DNA of 64,000 nt from positions 1-64,000 of the forward strand of contig JAKFUG010000036.1 of NCBI GenBank assembly GCA_021732785.1, given 5' to 3'. This DNA comes from Planctomycetaceae bacterium. Its GTDB lineage: Bacteria > Planctomycetota > Planctomycetia > Planctomycetales > Planctomycetaceae. Within the stretch, counting starts at the first letter, position 1. Each line of letters starts with the position of its first letter. Below are positions 8,761-19,400 of the stretch, piece by piece. The translations under genes were made by a program, and so were the position numbers. The notes under the pieces are model-generated. The model ran no database searches and was not told the DNA's origin. It worked only from the letters and a program-made list of their open reading frames with translations.

Positions 8761-9165
8761 TTACGGGGATGGCATCTGCCAATCTTCTAACTGCAAACCG
8801 GGAACTCCGCTGAAGTCCCGAATATTGTGAGTGACGAGAGTCGCCTGTTCGATGAGAGCTGTCGCGGCAATCATGAGGTCCGGCAGAGGCAAGGGGTGGC
8901 CTTGATCTAATGACTGGGCACGTAAGAGTCCAATTCTCTCCGCAATTGATGAATCGAGATTAATCACAGGGACCCGAATCAGAAACGAACGGATCAAGGG
9001 CAGCCAACGCGCAGACGATTTCGCTCGAAATCCCCATACAAACAGTTCCGCAACCGAGACCGCCGAGATCGCGATCTGTGGGAAATGAACACGAAAACGC
9101 CGGGAAACGATGAGGTTTCCGCGAATGAACTCGGAACAAACATTGGAGTCGAGGAGATAGGTCAT
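8761..9165 (-). CDS. vapC: PIN-domain toxin, VapC type
   Basis: A 134-residue PIN-domain protein, the ribonuclease half of a type II toxin-antitoxin pair. The acidic metal-binding residues are in place: Asp6 (YLLDSNV), Glu40 (SVAEL), Asp96 (PLPDLMIAA) and Asp117 (THNIRDF). Its ATG (9163-9165) overlaps the antitoxin stop in an ATGA. Neighbours lutB and lutC place this toxin inside a lactate operon, where it would be transcribed along with the catabolic genes. Targets of VapC enzymes are usually tRNA or rRNA; the target here is unknown. Confidence 0.88.
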   Translation of the reverse strand: MTYLLDSNVCSEFIRGNLIVSRRFRVHFPQIAISAVSVAELFVWGFRAKSSARWLPLIRSFLIRVPVINLDSSIAERIGLLRAQSLDQGHPLPLPDLMIAATALIEQATLVTHNIRDFSGVPGLQLEDWQMPSP

Positions 9166-9422
9166 TCAGGATCAATCTCGCGATAGACATCAGCTTGCCG
9201 TGCCTCGCGATACCAGCGATTGAATTCGTCGACTTCGTCTCCCAGGTCGGCTAACGCGCCACAAACGGCTTCCAGTTCAGGAGGAAGCTCGGGAACAATC
9301 TCGGCAACGTTGGGGAGGGCGATATCAACAGTGATCTCTGTTCCTTCCGGCAGATCAACTTCTTCATTCAGCTCAATGATTCGCCCGTGGACTACGCCAC
9401 GGAGTTTTGTCAGCGTAGTCAT
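9162..9422 (-). CDS. Small antitoxin paired with VapC
   Basis: An 86-residue acidic protein. The first 40 residues (TKLRGVVHGRIIELNEEVDL, then PEGTEITVDI) follow the short beta-strand pattern of AF2212/DUF104-like and AbrB-like antitoxins. The last 35 residues are acidic and aromatic (EVDEFNRWYREARQADVYRE), a plausible toxin-binding tail. It overlaps vapC by ATGA at its end, and its own start overlaps the lutB stop in another ATGA (9419-9422). That arrangement means it is translated by coupling to lutB rather than from an independent leader. The antitoxin family is inferred; the pairing with a PIN toxin is clear. Confidence 0.75.
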   Translation of the reverse strand: MTTLTKLRGVVHGRIIELNEEVDLPEGTEITVDIALPNVAEIVPELPPELEAVCGALADLGDEVDEFNRWYREARQADVYREIDPE

Positions 9423-10807
9423 GATCGCTCCTTTTTTCGCTGCGCATACAACTCCCGAAAACTCTTTTTCGGCATCGGCGGGAGTTCGCGTTGTTTGCCC
9501 CAGTCGTTGAAGCGATTGTAAACCATGAACCGCGGGAGTTTCGGCAGCAGCCAGCGGCCCCAGCGGCCGATCATCGTGAACAGCCATGTGCGCTGAAACA
9601 TCATCCCCGCGAGGGTCATGCTCATGCGTTTTGACCACGGCAGCAGCTTGCGGTGGGCGATCTCTTTTCGCCATGACAGCAATTGCGTGTGGAGATCGAT
9701 CTTCACCGGGCAGACATCGCTGCACGAACCACACAGGCTGCACGCATACGGCAACGTGCTGTAGGTCTTGGCATCGCGCGATGGGGCGAGGATTGAACCA
9801 ATTGGCCCTGGCACCGTCGTCTGATAACTGTGGCCGCCGCTACGACGGTAGACCGGGCAGGTGTTCATGCACGCGCCGCAACGGATGCAGTGCAGTGACC
9901 GCCGGAACTCTTCGCTGCCGAGAATGTCGCTGCGGCCGTTGTCCACGAGAATGATGTGCATCTCGCCGCCGGGCATCGGGCCGTGAAAGTGCGAGGAATA
10001 CGTGGTGATCGGCTGCCCCGTTGCGGACCGTCCCAGCAATCGCAGGAAGATGCTGAGGTCTTTCAGACGCGGGATCATCTTTTCGATCCCCATGCAGGCG
10101 ATATGGACCTTGGGCAGGGAGACGCCGAGGTCCGCATTCCCTTCGTTGGTGCAGACGACAAACCCGCCGGTTTCGGCAATCGCGAAGTTCACGCCGGTGA
10201 GACCGATCTCCGCGCCGACGAATTCTTCGCGCAGCCGCTTGCGCGCCGCATTGACGAGATACGGCGGATCGGTTGCCCCGGCGTCGGTCCCGAGGTGTTT
10301 GTGGAACAGGTCGCCGACTTCTTCCCTTTTGATGTGAATCGCAGGCATCACAATGTGCGAGGGCGGTTCTTCGAGGAGTTGGACAATCCATTCGCCGAGA
10401 TCGGTATCGGTGACGGTGATCCCGTTGCGTTCCAAAAAGGGATTGAGGTGACACTCTTCGGTGAGCATCGATTTGCTCTTCACCACTTTCGTGGCGTTGT
10501 GCTGCTTGACGATGCTGAGCACGATTTCGTTGTGCTCGGCGGGCGTGCGGGCCCAGTAGACTTTCGCCCCGAGTTTGGTGGCATTCCGCTCGAACTCTTC
10601 GAGCAAATCCGCCAGCCGCGACATGGTATGCAGCTTGATCTGCGAAGCCCGTTGCCGAAGCTCTTCCCACTCGGGCAGCGTCGCCGCCATCTTGTCCCGT
10701 TTGGAACGGACGAACCACAACGCCTGATCGTGCCAGTGCGCACGGTCGTTATCCGCCACAAAGACGGCCGCGTTCACAGGATGTTTACGAACTTTTGTCG
10801 CGGTCAT
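9419..10807 (-). CDS. lutB: Lactate utilisation iron-sulfur protein B
   Basis: A 462-residue LutB/YkgF protein: an N-terminal LUD domain (about 60-290, including LTGVNFAIAETGGFVVCTNE), then a ferredoxin-like module with two four-cysteine clusters, Cys307/310/313/317 (CIRCGACMNTCPVY) and Cys356/359/362/366 (CSLCGSCSDVCPV), and a C-terminal extension with a partly hydrophobic stretch. It passes electrons from lactate within the LutABC complex. Its ATG overlaps the stop of the Uma2 gene upstream (ATGA at 10804-10807), and its stop overlaps the antitoxin start. Confidence 0.93.
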   Translation of the reverse strand: MTATKVRKHPVNAAVFVADNDRAHWHDQALWFVRSKRDKMAATLPEWEELRQRASQIKLHTMSRLADLLEEFERNATKLGAKVYWARTPAEHNEIVLSIVKQHNATKVVKSKSMLTEECHLNPFLERNGITVTDTDLGEWIVQLLEEPPSHIVMPAIHIKREEVGDLFHKHLGTDAGATDPPYLVNAARKRLREEFVGAEIGLTGVNFAIAETGGFVVCTNEGNADLGVSLPKVHIACMGIEKMIPRLKDLSIFLRLLGRSATGQPITTYSSHFHGPMPGGEMHIILVDNGRSDILGSEEFRRSLHCIRCGACMNTCPVYRRSGGHSYQTTVPGPIGSILAPSRDAKTYSTLPYACSLCGSCSDVCPVKIDLHTQLLSWRKEIAHRKLLPWSKRMSMTLAGMMFQRTWLFTMIGRWGRWLLPKLPRFMVYNRFNDWGKQRELPPMPKKSFRELYAQRKKERS

Positions 10808-11406
10808 GGTGTTTCCGGCAGGACTTCCGCAGTGGTTCCGTCCGCGGCATATTGAATCAGGAGCTTGCGAGGACGACGCGGCTTCATGCGAATGTTAGTG
10901 ACAGCGCTGACGAACCATCCCCCCGCATCCGCTGCGATGAGTTCGAAATGTCCTCGCTTCAACTCAAACATTTCCGGCTTGCGCGTGTCCCGGTGAATCA
11001 CCCACACTTCTGGCACACCCAGTTCCGCATAGAAATCGAGTTTCTCATAGGTTTCATCACCGGGACTGTGAATCTCAACGGCAACCAGTGGTGGACCCTC
11101 AAAGTACGTGTTCTTGTCGATTCCGAAACGAGGCGAGTCCAAAAGCAAAAGATCCGGAATTCGGTAATCGTCCGGCCATCCACCCGGCAAGCAGACATTC
11201 ACATCGCGATGAACGCGGTTGCCGAACGGCCGCGCCCAGTGATTGCGAATCCATGTCCGCAGCTCGTCCTGAAAATCCTGATGCTCGCGACTGGGGCTCG
11301 GCGTCATGTGCAGCACTCCGTCCCACAATTCGTCCCAGCGGTCTGCACCGGTGCGTCGGCGTTCGTTGAGCAGCGACTGCGGCACATCGCACAGCACCCC
11401 TTTCAT
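10804..11406 (-). CDS. Uma2-family (DUF820) PD-(D/E)XK endonuclease-like protein
   Basis: A 200-residue protein of the Uma2/DUF820 family, abundant in cyanobacteria and planctomycetes and related in fold to restriction endonucleases. The family core is visible: the DELWDGVLHM segment, VCLPGGWPDDYRIPDLLLLD, and PLVAVEIHSPGDETYEKLDF, where the Asp and the EI-x-S region supply the presumed catalytic acids, followed by KLDFYAELGVPEVWVID-like text. Biological roles are unproven. It lies in the lut operon, 13 bases after lutA, and overlaps lutB by ATGA. Confidence 0.85.
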   Translation of the reverse strand: MKGVLCDVPQSLLNERRRTGADRWDELWDGVLHMTPSPSREHQDFQDELRTWIRNHWARPFGNRVHRDVNVCLPGGWPDDYRIPDLLLLDSPRFGIDKNTYFEGPPLVAVEIHSPGDETYEKLDFYAELGVPEVWVIHRDTRKPEMFELKRGHFELIAADAGGWFVSAVTNIRMKPRRPRKLLIQYAADGTTAEVLPETP

Positions 11407-11419
11407 GATCGATTCCTTC

Positions 11420-12169
11420 TTACTGCGGTTGCCGACCGGCCAGGATTTCCGCCACGTGCATCACTTTCAGCGGCTTCTTCTGTCGCGTGATCATGCCGTA
11501 CATGTGCATCAGACATGACATGTCGCCTGCCGTCATGATTTCCGCACCGGCTTGTTCGTGATCGTGAATGCGGTCCAGCCCCATCATGCAGGACACAGCC
11601 TCTTCCGCAATGGCGAACGTCCCGCCGAAACCGCAGCATTCATCGGCCCGCTTCAGTTCGACGAGTTGGATGCCGTCCAAACCCTTGAGCAATTGCCCCG
11701 CTTTGCTGAACCGGGGCTGCATCAATTCGCTCGCGGATCCCAATCGCAATTCGCGCAAACCGTGGCAGCTTTGGTGCAGTCCGACACGATAGGGAAAGCT
11801 GCCCTTGATCGTTTCGACTTTCAGCACATCGACCAGAAACTCGCACAGTTCGTAGGTGTGAGTGGTGACACGCTCGAAATCCGGGTGATCATGGACGAGG
11901 TCGTGATAATGCTGGCGGATCATCGCCGTGCAACTGCCGGACGGGCAGACGATGTATTCGTACTTGCGGAAGATATCGAGATACTTCCGCGCGACCGGAA
12001 TCGCGGCGTCAGTGCAACCGGTGTTCGCCATTGGTTGCCCGCAACATGTCTGTTCGGCGGGGAACTCGACCGTGCAGCCGTGCTTTTCCAGCAGTTCAAT
12101 CGTCGCGAACCCGACGTCGGGGTACAACTGGTCGATGTAACACGGGATGAACAAACCAACGTGAGGCAT
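11420..12169 (-). CDS. lutA: Lactate utilisation protein A (CCG-domain Fe-S protein)
   Basis: A 249-residue LutA/YkgE protein. It contains two cysteine-rich CCG domains: CYIDQLYPD followed by the EQTCCGQPMANTGC motif at about 39-52, and HQSCHGLRELRLG with ADECCGFGGTFAI in the second half. These domains bind iron-sulfur clusters and are shared with GlcF, HdrB and GlpC. It is the first gene of the operon, so a promoter should lie in the 131 bases before it. The ATG at 12169 is preferred over a TTG 18 bases upstream because the conserved PHVGLFIPC start follows immediately. Confidence 0.93.
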   Translation of the reverse strand: MPHVGLFIPCYIDQLYPDVGFATIELLEKHGCTVEFPAEQTCCGQPMANTGCTDAAIPVARKYLDIFRKYEYIVCPSGSCTAMIRQHYHDLVHDHPDFERVTTHTYELCEFLVDVLKVETIKGSFPYRVGLHQSCHGLRELRLGSASELMQPRFSKAGQLLKGLDGIQLVELKRADECCGFGGTFAIAEEAVSCMMGLDRIHDHEQAGAEIMTAGDMSCLMHMYGMITRQKKPLKVMHVAEILAGRQPQ

Positions 12170-12300
12170 GCCGCGGGTGTCTCTCAAAAGGGGACCGATA
12201 GCCGGATTATAGCCGTCCGGCCCAGTTCCAAGGAATGCCGCTGGTGAACATGATAATCTTTCGCCCGAACCATGTTCATTGAGACGAAAGCTCGCTGCCG

Positions 12301-12975
12301 ATGCCCAAAATTGCGAAATCGTTAGCCGCCCGGAAGACCGCGGCCCGGCAGATTGCTGACCGGTTAGCGGAATTTTATGCCGATGCAGAGTGTGCGCTGC
12401 ATCATCGCAATCCGTATGAACTCATTGTCGCGACGATTCTTTCGGCTCAATGCACCGATGCGCGGGTGAATATCGTGACGCCGGCGTTGTTCCAGCGGTA
12501 TCCGCATGCCGCAGCGCTAGCGAAGGCCGAGCAGGCGGATGTGGAGAAACTGGTGCAAACGACCGGTTTCTTTCGCGCCAAAGCCGCCAATTTGATTGGG
12601 ATGGCCAAAGCCGTCGTCCAAGACCACGATGGTGAAATCCCGCCGTCGCTGGACGAATTGGTCAAGCTGCCGGGAGTTGGCCGCAAAACGGCGAACGTCG
12701 TGATGGGAGTCGCGTTCGGGACGGCGTCCGGGGTGGTCGTGGACACTCATGTCAAACGGATCACCTCTCTGCTCGGTCTGACGAAAGCCACGCAGCCGGA
12801 GAAAGTGGAAGCCGATTTGATGGAATTGCTGCCGGAAAGCGAGTGGGTCAATTTCTCGCACCGGTTGATCCACCACGGCCGCCGCATCTGTATTGCGCGG
12901 CGTCCGAAATGCCCCGAATGCCCGCTGCTCGATCTCTGCCCGCGCGTGGGACTGAAGCCGCTGTCGAACGATTGA
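12301..12975 (+). CDS. nth: Endonuclease III (DNA glycosylase/AP lyase)
   Basis: A 224-residue base-excision repair enzyme that removes oxidised pyrimidines and cleaves at abasic sites. All key elements are present: the helix-hairpin-helix [12 protein letters not shown] with catalytic Lys129, the catalytic Asp148 in VVDTHVKRI, and the C-terminal [4Fe-4S] motif Cys197-x6-Cys204-x2-Cys207-x5-Cys213. Length is normal for the family. It is divergent from lutA and stands alone. The minus-strand frame across its 3' half is a shadow. Confidence 0.96.
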   Translation: MPKIAKSLAARKTAARQIADRLAEFYADAECALHHRNPYELIVATILSAQCTDARVNIVTPALFQRYPHAAALAKAEQADVEKLVQTTGFFRAKAANLIGMAKAVVQDHDGEIPPSLDELVKLPGVGRKTANVVMGVAFGTASGVVVDTHVKRITSLLGLTKATQPEKVEADLMELLPESEWVNFSHRLIHHGRRICIARRPKCPECPLLDLCPRVGLKPLSND

Positions 12976-13465
12976 AAAGCGATTCCGCACAACGATCGCG
13001 CGACTTGAGAAGAAGCCTCATTCTCAGGCCAGCTGCATTGAGATCCAACCCGATGGTTTTCACTTTGGCAATTTCTGCCGGTGCTTGTGAATCCTTCGGC
13101 ATTGCATTGGATTCCTCGCAGCAGAGTTCATCGGGGACGTCGATTTCTAACGCCAGCGTCAGAGTCGAAGGTCGCAACTCTGCATCTGGTAGCGAGTTGC
13201 GGTGAACGCTCCATCCGATGTCTGCCGGGGTCGTCCGGTACACGACCTAAAACCGGCAGGATCGGCAGGATCGTTGCGGGCCGGATTTTCCGAATCCTCG
13301 TCATAGGCCGCAAGGTTTTACTCATCCGACCGGGGGGAACATTCCGAAAATCCAGAAGACGCGAAAAATCCGTTCGGGTCCGCGCGCCGGGAGTGTTTCT
13401 CCAGTGCGGCGAAGGACGGGATAAACGGGACATTCGATCACGAATCCCGCTGGAGTGCGACGTCC
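12976..13465 (+). other. Leader region before the giant gene, no gene recognised
   Basis: These 490 bases precede the giant surface-protein gene. I see no recognisable protein or structured RNA. A short direct repeat, GGCAGGATCGGCAGGATCG, occurs near 13256. The promoter and leader of the giant gene should be here. The weak GGAGTGCGACGTCC before the ATG is the only candidate ribosome-binding site. Confidence 0.4.
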
Positions 13466-16400
13466 ATGCAACGAGTGAAGTTCAGCCTCGCATGCCTGTT
13501 GTGTGTCTCATGGGTCACTTCGGTCTCCGCCCAAGCGGAGCTCGAAAGCGACTCGGGAGTCGCCGCTTTACAGGACTTTAGTGGAGGAGTCTCGCTGGGG
13601 AGCGGGACGTACTTCAATATTCAGCACCTCTCCGGGCCGGGGGTGGGCTATACCAGCGGGTATACCAATATCGGGGCGTTCGTACCGTATTGGGTCGATC
13701 AAGACACCATGATCGCCCCCAACGGGCGCATGTGGTTTACGAATAATTCCACCGTGGGCGGCAGCATCGGCGGTGTGTTCCGCCGCTATTTTGAGAACCA
13801 GGATCGCATCTACGGTTTCAACCTGTACGGCGATTTCGACCAGACGAGCGGGGTCCGGTCGTACAACTACAACCAGTTCGGCTTCGGCTTTGAATCGCTC
13901 GGACAGTACTTCGACATGCGAAGTAACGTCTACCTGCCGCAGACCAGCAGCGGCAACTTCGTTCAAGCCGTCTCGCTGGGCAGCACGCCCGTCTATTCGG
14001 GAAACGGAATCAACTTCATTGGTGTCGGTCAGTTCCAGGAAGCACTCCGCGGGGCTGATTTTGAAGTCGGCGTTCCCGTGTCGCAGTCGACACCCTGGCT
14101 GCGGACGTATGCCGGTCTCTATGCGTACTCCGCGACCGGTGCCGACCCGGTGGGTGTGCGGGCTCGGCTCGAAGCGACGGTCAGCAACGATTTGACCATC
14201 GGCGTCAATGTGACGGACGACAATCGCTTCGGGACCAACGTCAACGCGGTCGTTGACTTCCGCTTCTCCGGCTTCCAGCCGACGCGGTACTTCCCCCAGT
14301 TGACGACGCGCGACCGGATGCTGAATCCTGTCCAACGCAACGGCCGAATCTCGACGGCGGAATTTACTCGCAACGTTCCGGTTCAAGCCATCAATCCCGG
14401 CACCGGGCTACCTTACTTCGCGGTCTGGGTCGATAACAGCAACCCGCTGCCGGGCAACGGCACCTTTGAAAACCCGTACCACGACTTCCAGCCGAGTCAG
14501 CCGTACCCCGGTGCGGACCTGATTCTGGTTCGTCGCGGCGTCTCCGATGTCACACCGCTCAACGGGCCGGTGCAGCTCTTCGACAATCAGCGATTGCTGG
14601 GCGAAGGCCGCGCACATCAGATTGTGGCTTCCGCGCAGTTCGAGCAATTGCACGGCGAAGGCACGTACAACCTGCCGGGCTTCTTCAACAACGGTTTGTA
14701 TCCCACGATCACGGCTCCGGGTGACATCATCACCATTGCCAATAACAACGAAGTCTCCGGCTTCAACCTCATCAACGCCGGTGGTTCGGCCATCACCAAC
14801 AATCCTCTGATCGGTTCCCACAACTTCAACATCAACTGTGTGGACATGATCAACAACCAGCGGGGTATCTTCCTGCAGAACACGTCCGGCATCGGCGTGA
14901 TCTCGGGCAGTAACGCGCTGGATAACGCCCTCGGCGGGATTGCGGTCGTCAACAATGGACCGCTCAACCTGCTCATTCAGGATGTGACCAGCAATTCGTC
15001 GCTGCCGGCCACTCAGAGTGTCGGTATCGAGCTGACCGCGAGTAATGCACCGCTCACGGTCACGATGAACAACGTCAGCACGATCGGCAATGCCGCGGGA
15101 ACGCGCATCAACGCCCTGAACTCCGATGTGGTCGCCATCTTTAATACGGTGAACGCTTCGCAGAATGCCGGTCCGGGTCTGCAAGCCTTCATCGATGGCG
15201 GCTCGCTCGCCATGGCGGCGAATTCACTCAATGCGTCCGGAAACCTGCAGGACAACATCAACTTGCAGTTCACCAACGGCGCCCGCATGGATCTGGTCTT
15301 CAGCAATGTCGATGCCTCCGGCAGCGTGGCGGGCAACGGGATTGTCATTCTCAACAATGGTGGATTCGGCACCGCGTTCCTGGATGTCGTGAATGCCGCC
15401 GGAAACGCGGGTAGCGGCTTCGTCCTGCAAGGCGACAACGCGGCCAATATTCAGGTCGGCATCAGCGGCAACACGCTGCTCAACAACAACGCCCAGCACG
15501 CCATTCAGGTGGGAGCGAACAATCTCTCCATCGTGCAATTGTCCGCCGCGAACGTGAACGCTACCGGCAGCGGAACGGACGGGCTCTTCTTCACTGCCAC
15601 CGGCAACAGCGTGTTGAACCTCAACTTCGACACCGTCCAGTTGGATAACAGCGGCCTGTCTACGGGCGCGAACGGCATCCTCGGCATCAATTTCGACAGC
15701 ACGGTGAACGCCGTCTTCAACAATGTCACCTCGAACGGCAATGGGGGTGACGGCCTGTTCCTGCTCTCGGTCAACGGTAACAACGACATCCGCATCAACG
15801 GCGGCTCGTTCTCCAACAACGGACAGTTCGCCACGAACAGCGCCGGGATCGACATCTTTGCGACGAATGCCTCGAATGTGCTGCTCAATGTTGCCAGCGT
15901 TCAGGTCAACAACGACTTCTCCGTCCCGCCGACACAGGCCGACGGCTTGCGAATCAGCTCGAACTTCGCCAGCAACATCACGGCGAATCTCGACGCGGTT
16001 GACCTGACATCGAACCTCGACAACGCGGTCGATGCCACGGTGGCCACGAACGGGACCGCGACGATCAACTTGGTAAACACGGATGCTTCCTCCAGCGGGT
16101 TCAGCGGACTACGGATCGATGCGCAATCCGGTGGACAACTGCAGGTCTTTGCCGATGCCTCGCCCTTCAATTTCAGCGGTGCGAACGGAATCGATGCGTT
16201 TGTCCGGTCGGACGCGGATGTGCTCGTCAGCTTCAGCAACGGCAGCGACATCCTGTTCTCCGGTCAGAACGGCGTCATGGTGGACATCGCGGATGCCGGT
16301 TCGACGTTCGTCGGCCAATTCAACGACGTCAACGTTTCGGAAAGCGGCTTCGCCGGCGGCGGACTCGACACCCAAGACGCCTTCCACGTCGTGGCCACCG

Positions 16401-19400
16401 ATCAGGCCCAGGTGGATCTGAATCTCGTCAATACGCCGACGACGAATTTCTTCCTCAATTCTCAGCAACGCGGGCTGTTTGCTTCGCTGCAAACCGGGGC
16501 CGTGCTGAACTTCAACAATACCAACGGCGATATGTCGTTCAACACGATGAATGCCATCGCCGTGGCTGTGGCCAATCCGGGATCGGTTGCGAACCTGAAT
16601 ATCCAAGGGACGCCGATGAACAACAGCGGCGAAACCGGCTTCCTGTGGTTTGTGTCGGACAGCGGCACGGTCAACGCCACCATCAACAACAGCTCGCTGG
16701 ATAGCAGCGGTGCCGGTGGTGTGCAAGGGTCCGGAATCTTCGGAGTGGCGACAACCGGCGGGATGGTCAATCTGGATGTGAGCAACACGCCGATCACGAA
16801 CGCCCTCGATGACGCTGTCTTCGTTGTTGCGACCGACCTCGGCACGACGGTGAACGCCACGTTCAACGCCAGCCCGCTGGATAACGCCGGTCAAAGTGCC
16901 CTCGACCTGGCCTTCTACAACGGTGCCGCGGGCATCTTCACGCTGCTCAACGGCAGCACCGGCATCAATGCCGGGCTGGATGCCGTCCACATGATCGCCG
17001 ACGGCGTCGCCGGGGGCGTGAATACCAGCCTCACATTGAATGCGTTCGACAGCAACTTCAGCGACAGCGGCCAGGTGGCTCCGTCGAACGGCATCAACAT
17101 CATGGTCAGCCAGAACGCGAACGCCGCGCTGAACATCATCAACACGCCCATCACCAATACCGCGGGGACTTCGCCGCAATTGCGCGGGTTGCTCTTCAGT
17201 GTTCTCTCGGGTGGAAATCTCGAAGCGAACTTCTTCAACAGCAATCTCTCGAATCACGGTCTGGAAGGCATCAACGGCACGGTTGATGGCTTCAACCTGT
17301 CCGATTCGCGAGCCCTCATTGTGCTCGACAATACGCCGGTGGACGGCAACGTCCTCAACGGAGCCCTCTTCAACGTCACCAACCGGGGCGATCTGGTTGT
17401 GTTCGCTCAGAACGGCACCAGCTTCGCGAACAACGGGGGAACCGGCATTCAAGCGAATGTCGACGGGGCCCTCAGCACGGCGTCCTTCGTTCTGGATACG
17501 GTCTCCGTCGATGGGAACGGGGCCCTCGTCGGTGGTGACGGGATGCAGGTCAACGCCACGAATGCCGGGGCGTTCTCGATTCTCGCCGATAACAGCAGCT
17601 TCTCGAACAACGCCAACCGCGGGATCGCGTTGCTGACAACGACGGCCGCGGGCGGGTTTGCCCGGTTCAATAACGCCACGGTCAACAACAACAATGAAGA
17701 AGCCCTTTCGGTGGAAGCCAACACGGCCAGCACCCTGCGGACGGTGGTGATCGGCGGCTCGCTGTCCGACAACGGCCTCGGCGGCAACTTCAACAACGTG
17801 ACGGTGCTCTCCACGCAGTCCAGTATCGTGGAAACGTACTTCGAGAATGTCACCGCGGATAACTCCACACTCAACGGCTTCAGCTTCGACGTGAACAGCG
17901 GCTCGATCCTCCTCAGCCAGATGCGCGGCGGTGTGACCGGAAACGACAACGCCAACGGCAGCGGTCTGCGGTTCATCGCTCGCGATGCACTCACCCAGGG
18001 CGTGCTGTACATGGAAGGGGACAACACCTTCGACACGAACGGCACGGCCGTGGTGGGAACGGCGCTCAACCCGCAAGCCGGTGCCGGGGTCTTCTTCGAT
18101 GCCAATGGTGTCGACCGCGCCGGGATTGCCTTTGCCGGTGGGGCCAACTCGAACGGCAACGCCGCGAATCTCTTCGCCGATGTTGACGCCGATGGCGACC
18201 GCGACGATGACGGCATCTACATTAACATCCGCAACACGAATCTCGCAGCAGTCGAGCTGAACGGACCGGGATCGGTCGGCAGCAACCAGGGCGATGGCGT
18301 GGACATCATGCTGACCAATGTCACCACAGTGGGCCAGATCATCCAGCCTTCGTTCGTCACTCCACCGAACGTCACGCTCGGTGGCAATGGCGTGCAGATC
18401 AACAACCTGACGGTGAGCGGCAACGCGGGTAAAGGCGTGAGTCTGGTGATTAACAATGCGGCCGTTCCTGGCCCGATTGTGGTCAGCGGTAACCTCATCG
18501 TTCAGAATCCCGGCGGTGACGGCTTACTGATCGACCTTACGAACGTGACCGGTACGCCGGACATCTTCATCACCAACAATCAGATTGGGTTGAACTCCGA
18601 CAACGGGATCAACCTGAACCTGAACAACGCTCCCATCGATCAGCTCAATATCGTTGGAAACAGCATCGGTTTGACGCAGGGTGGTGCCGGGTTCCTGGAT
18701 GATACGCTGCCGGTGATCCGTGCAGGCTTTGATTCCATCATCCTGCCCCGCAACGACGATCAGTCGTCGGGAGTCACGCCGGTCGGGTTCAATTTGAACT
18801 TCTTCGGGACGGTCTTCAGCAACCTCTTCGTGAACAACAACGGGAACGTGACGTTCAACGCTCCGCTGTTCTCGTTCACGCCGTTCCCGATCGTCACCAA
18901 CGGTATTCCGATCATCGCCCCGTTCTTTGCCGACGTGGACACACTGACCAACGGCAATCCAACGGTATACGGCAACAGCACGGTGGCGGGCCGCCCGGCC
19001 TTCGGGGTGACCTGGGATAACGTGGATTACTTCACCGGAAATCACGGCAACCAAACCAACGACTTCCAGCTCGTCATCATCGAACGTAGCGATGTGGCTC
19101 CCGGTGACTTCGACTTCGAGTTCAATTACGAGAAAGTCACGTGGGAAACCGGCGATGCGAGCAGTGGCGTGAACGGTCTCGGCGGATCGTCTGCACGGGT
19201 TGGTTTCAGCAACGGCTCGACCAATTCGTTGGAATTCGCGGGTTCGGCCGTCAACGGTGCCTTCCTCGATTCGGGCCCGGCGGCAACTAGCCTGATTCAG
19301 AACTCGCTCAACAGCGTGAACCTGGGTCGATACCGCTTCGCTTCCCGCGGCGGTGCCATCGGGGGAACCTCTCCGAACGGTGGGGATGGGATTCGCATCA

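Noticed and set aside
12848-13243. 131-codon minus-strand frame between nth and the giant gene
   Set aside because: Half of it is antisense to the nth C-terminus including the Fe-S motif, no ribosome-binding site, no recognisable protein.
16109-18076. 655-codon minus-strand frame inside the giant gene
   Set aside because: Shadow of the repetitive coding sequence; similar frames occur elsewhere in the same gene on both strands.
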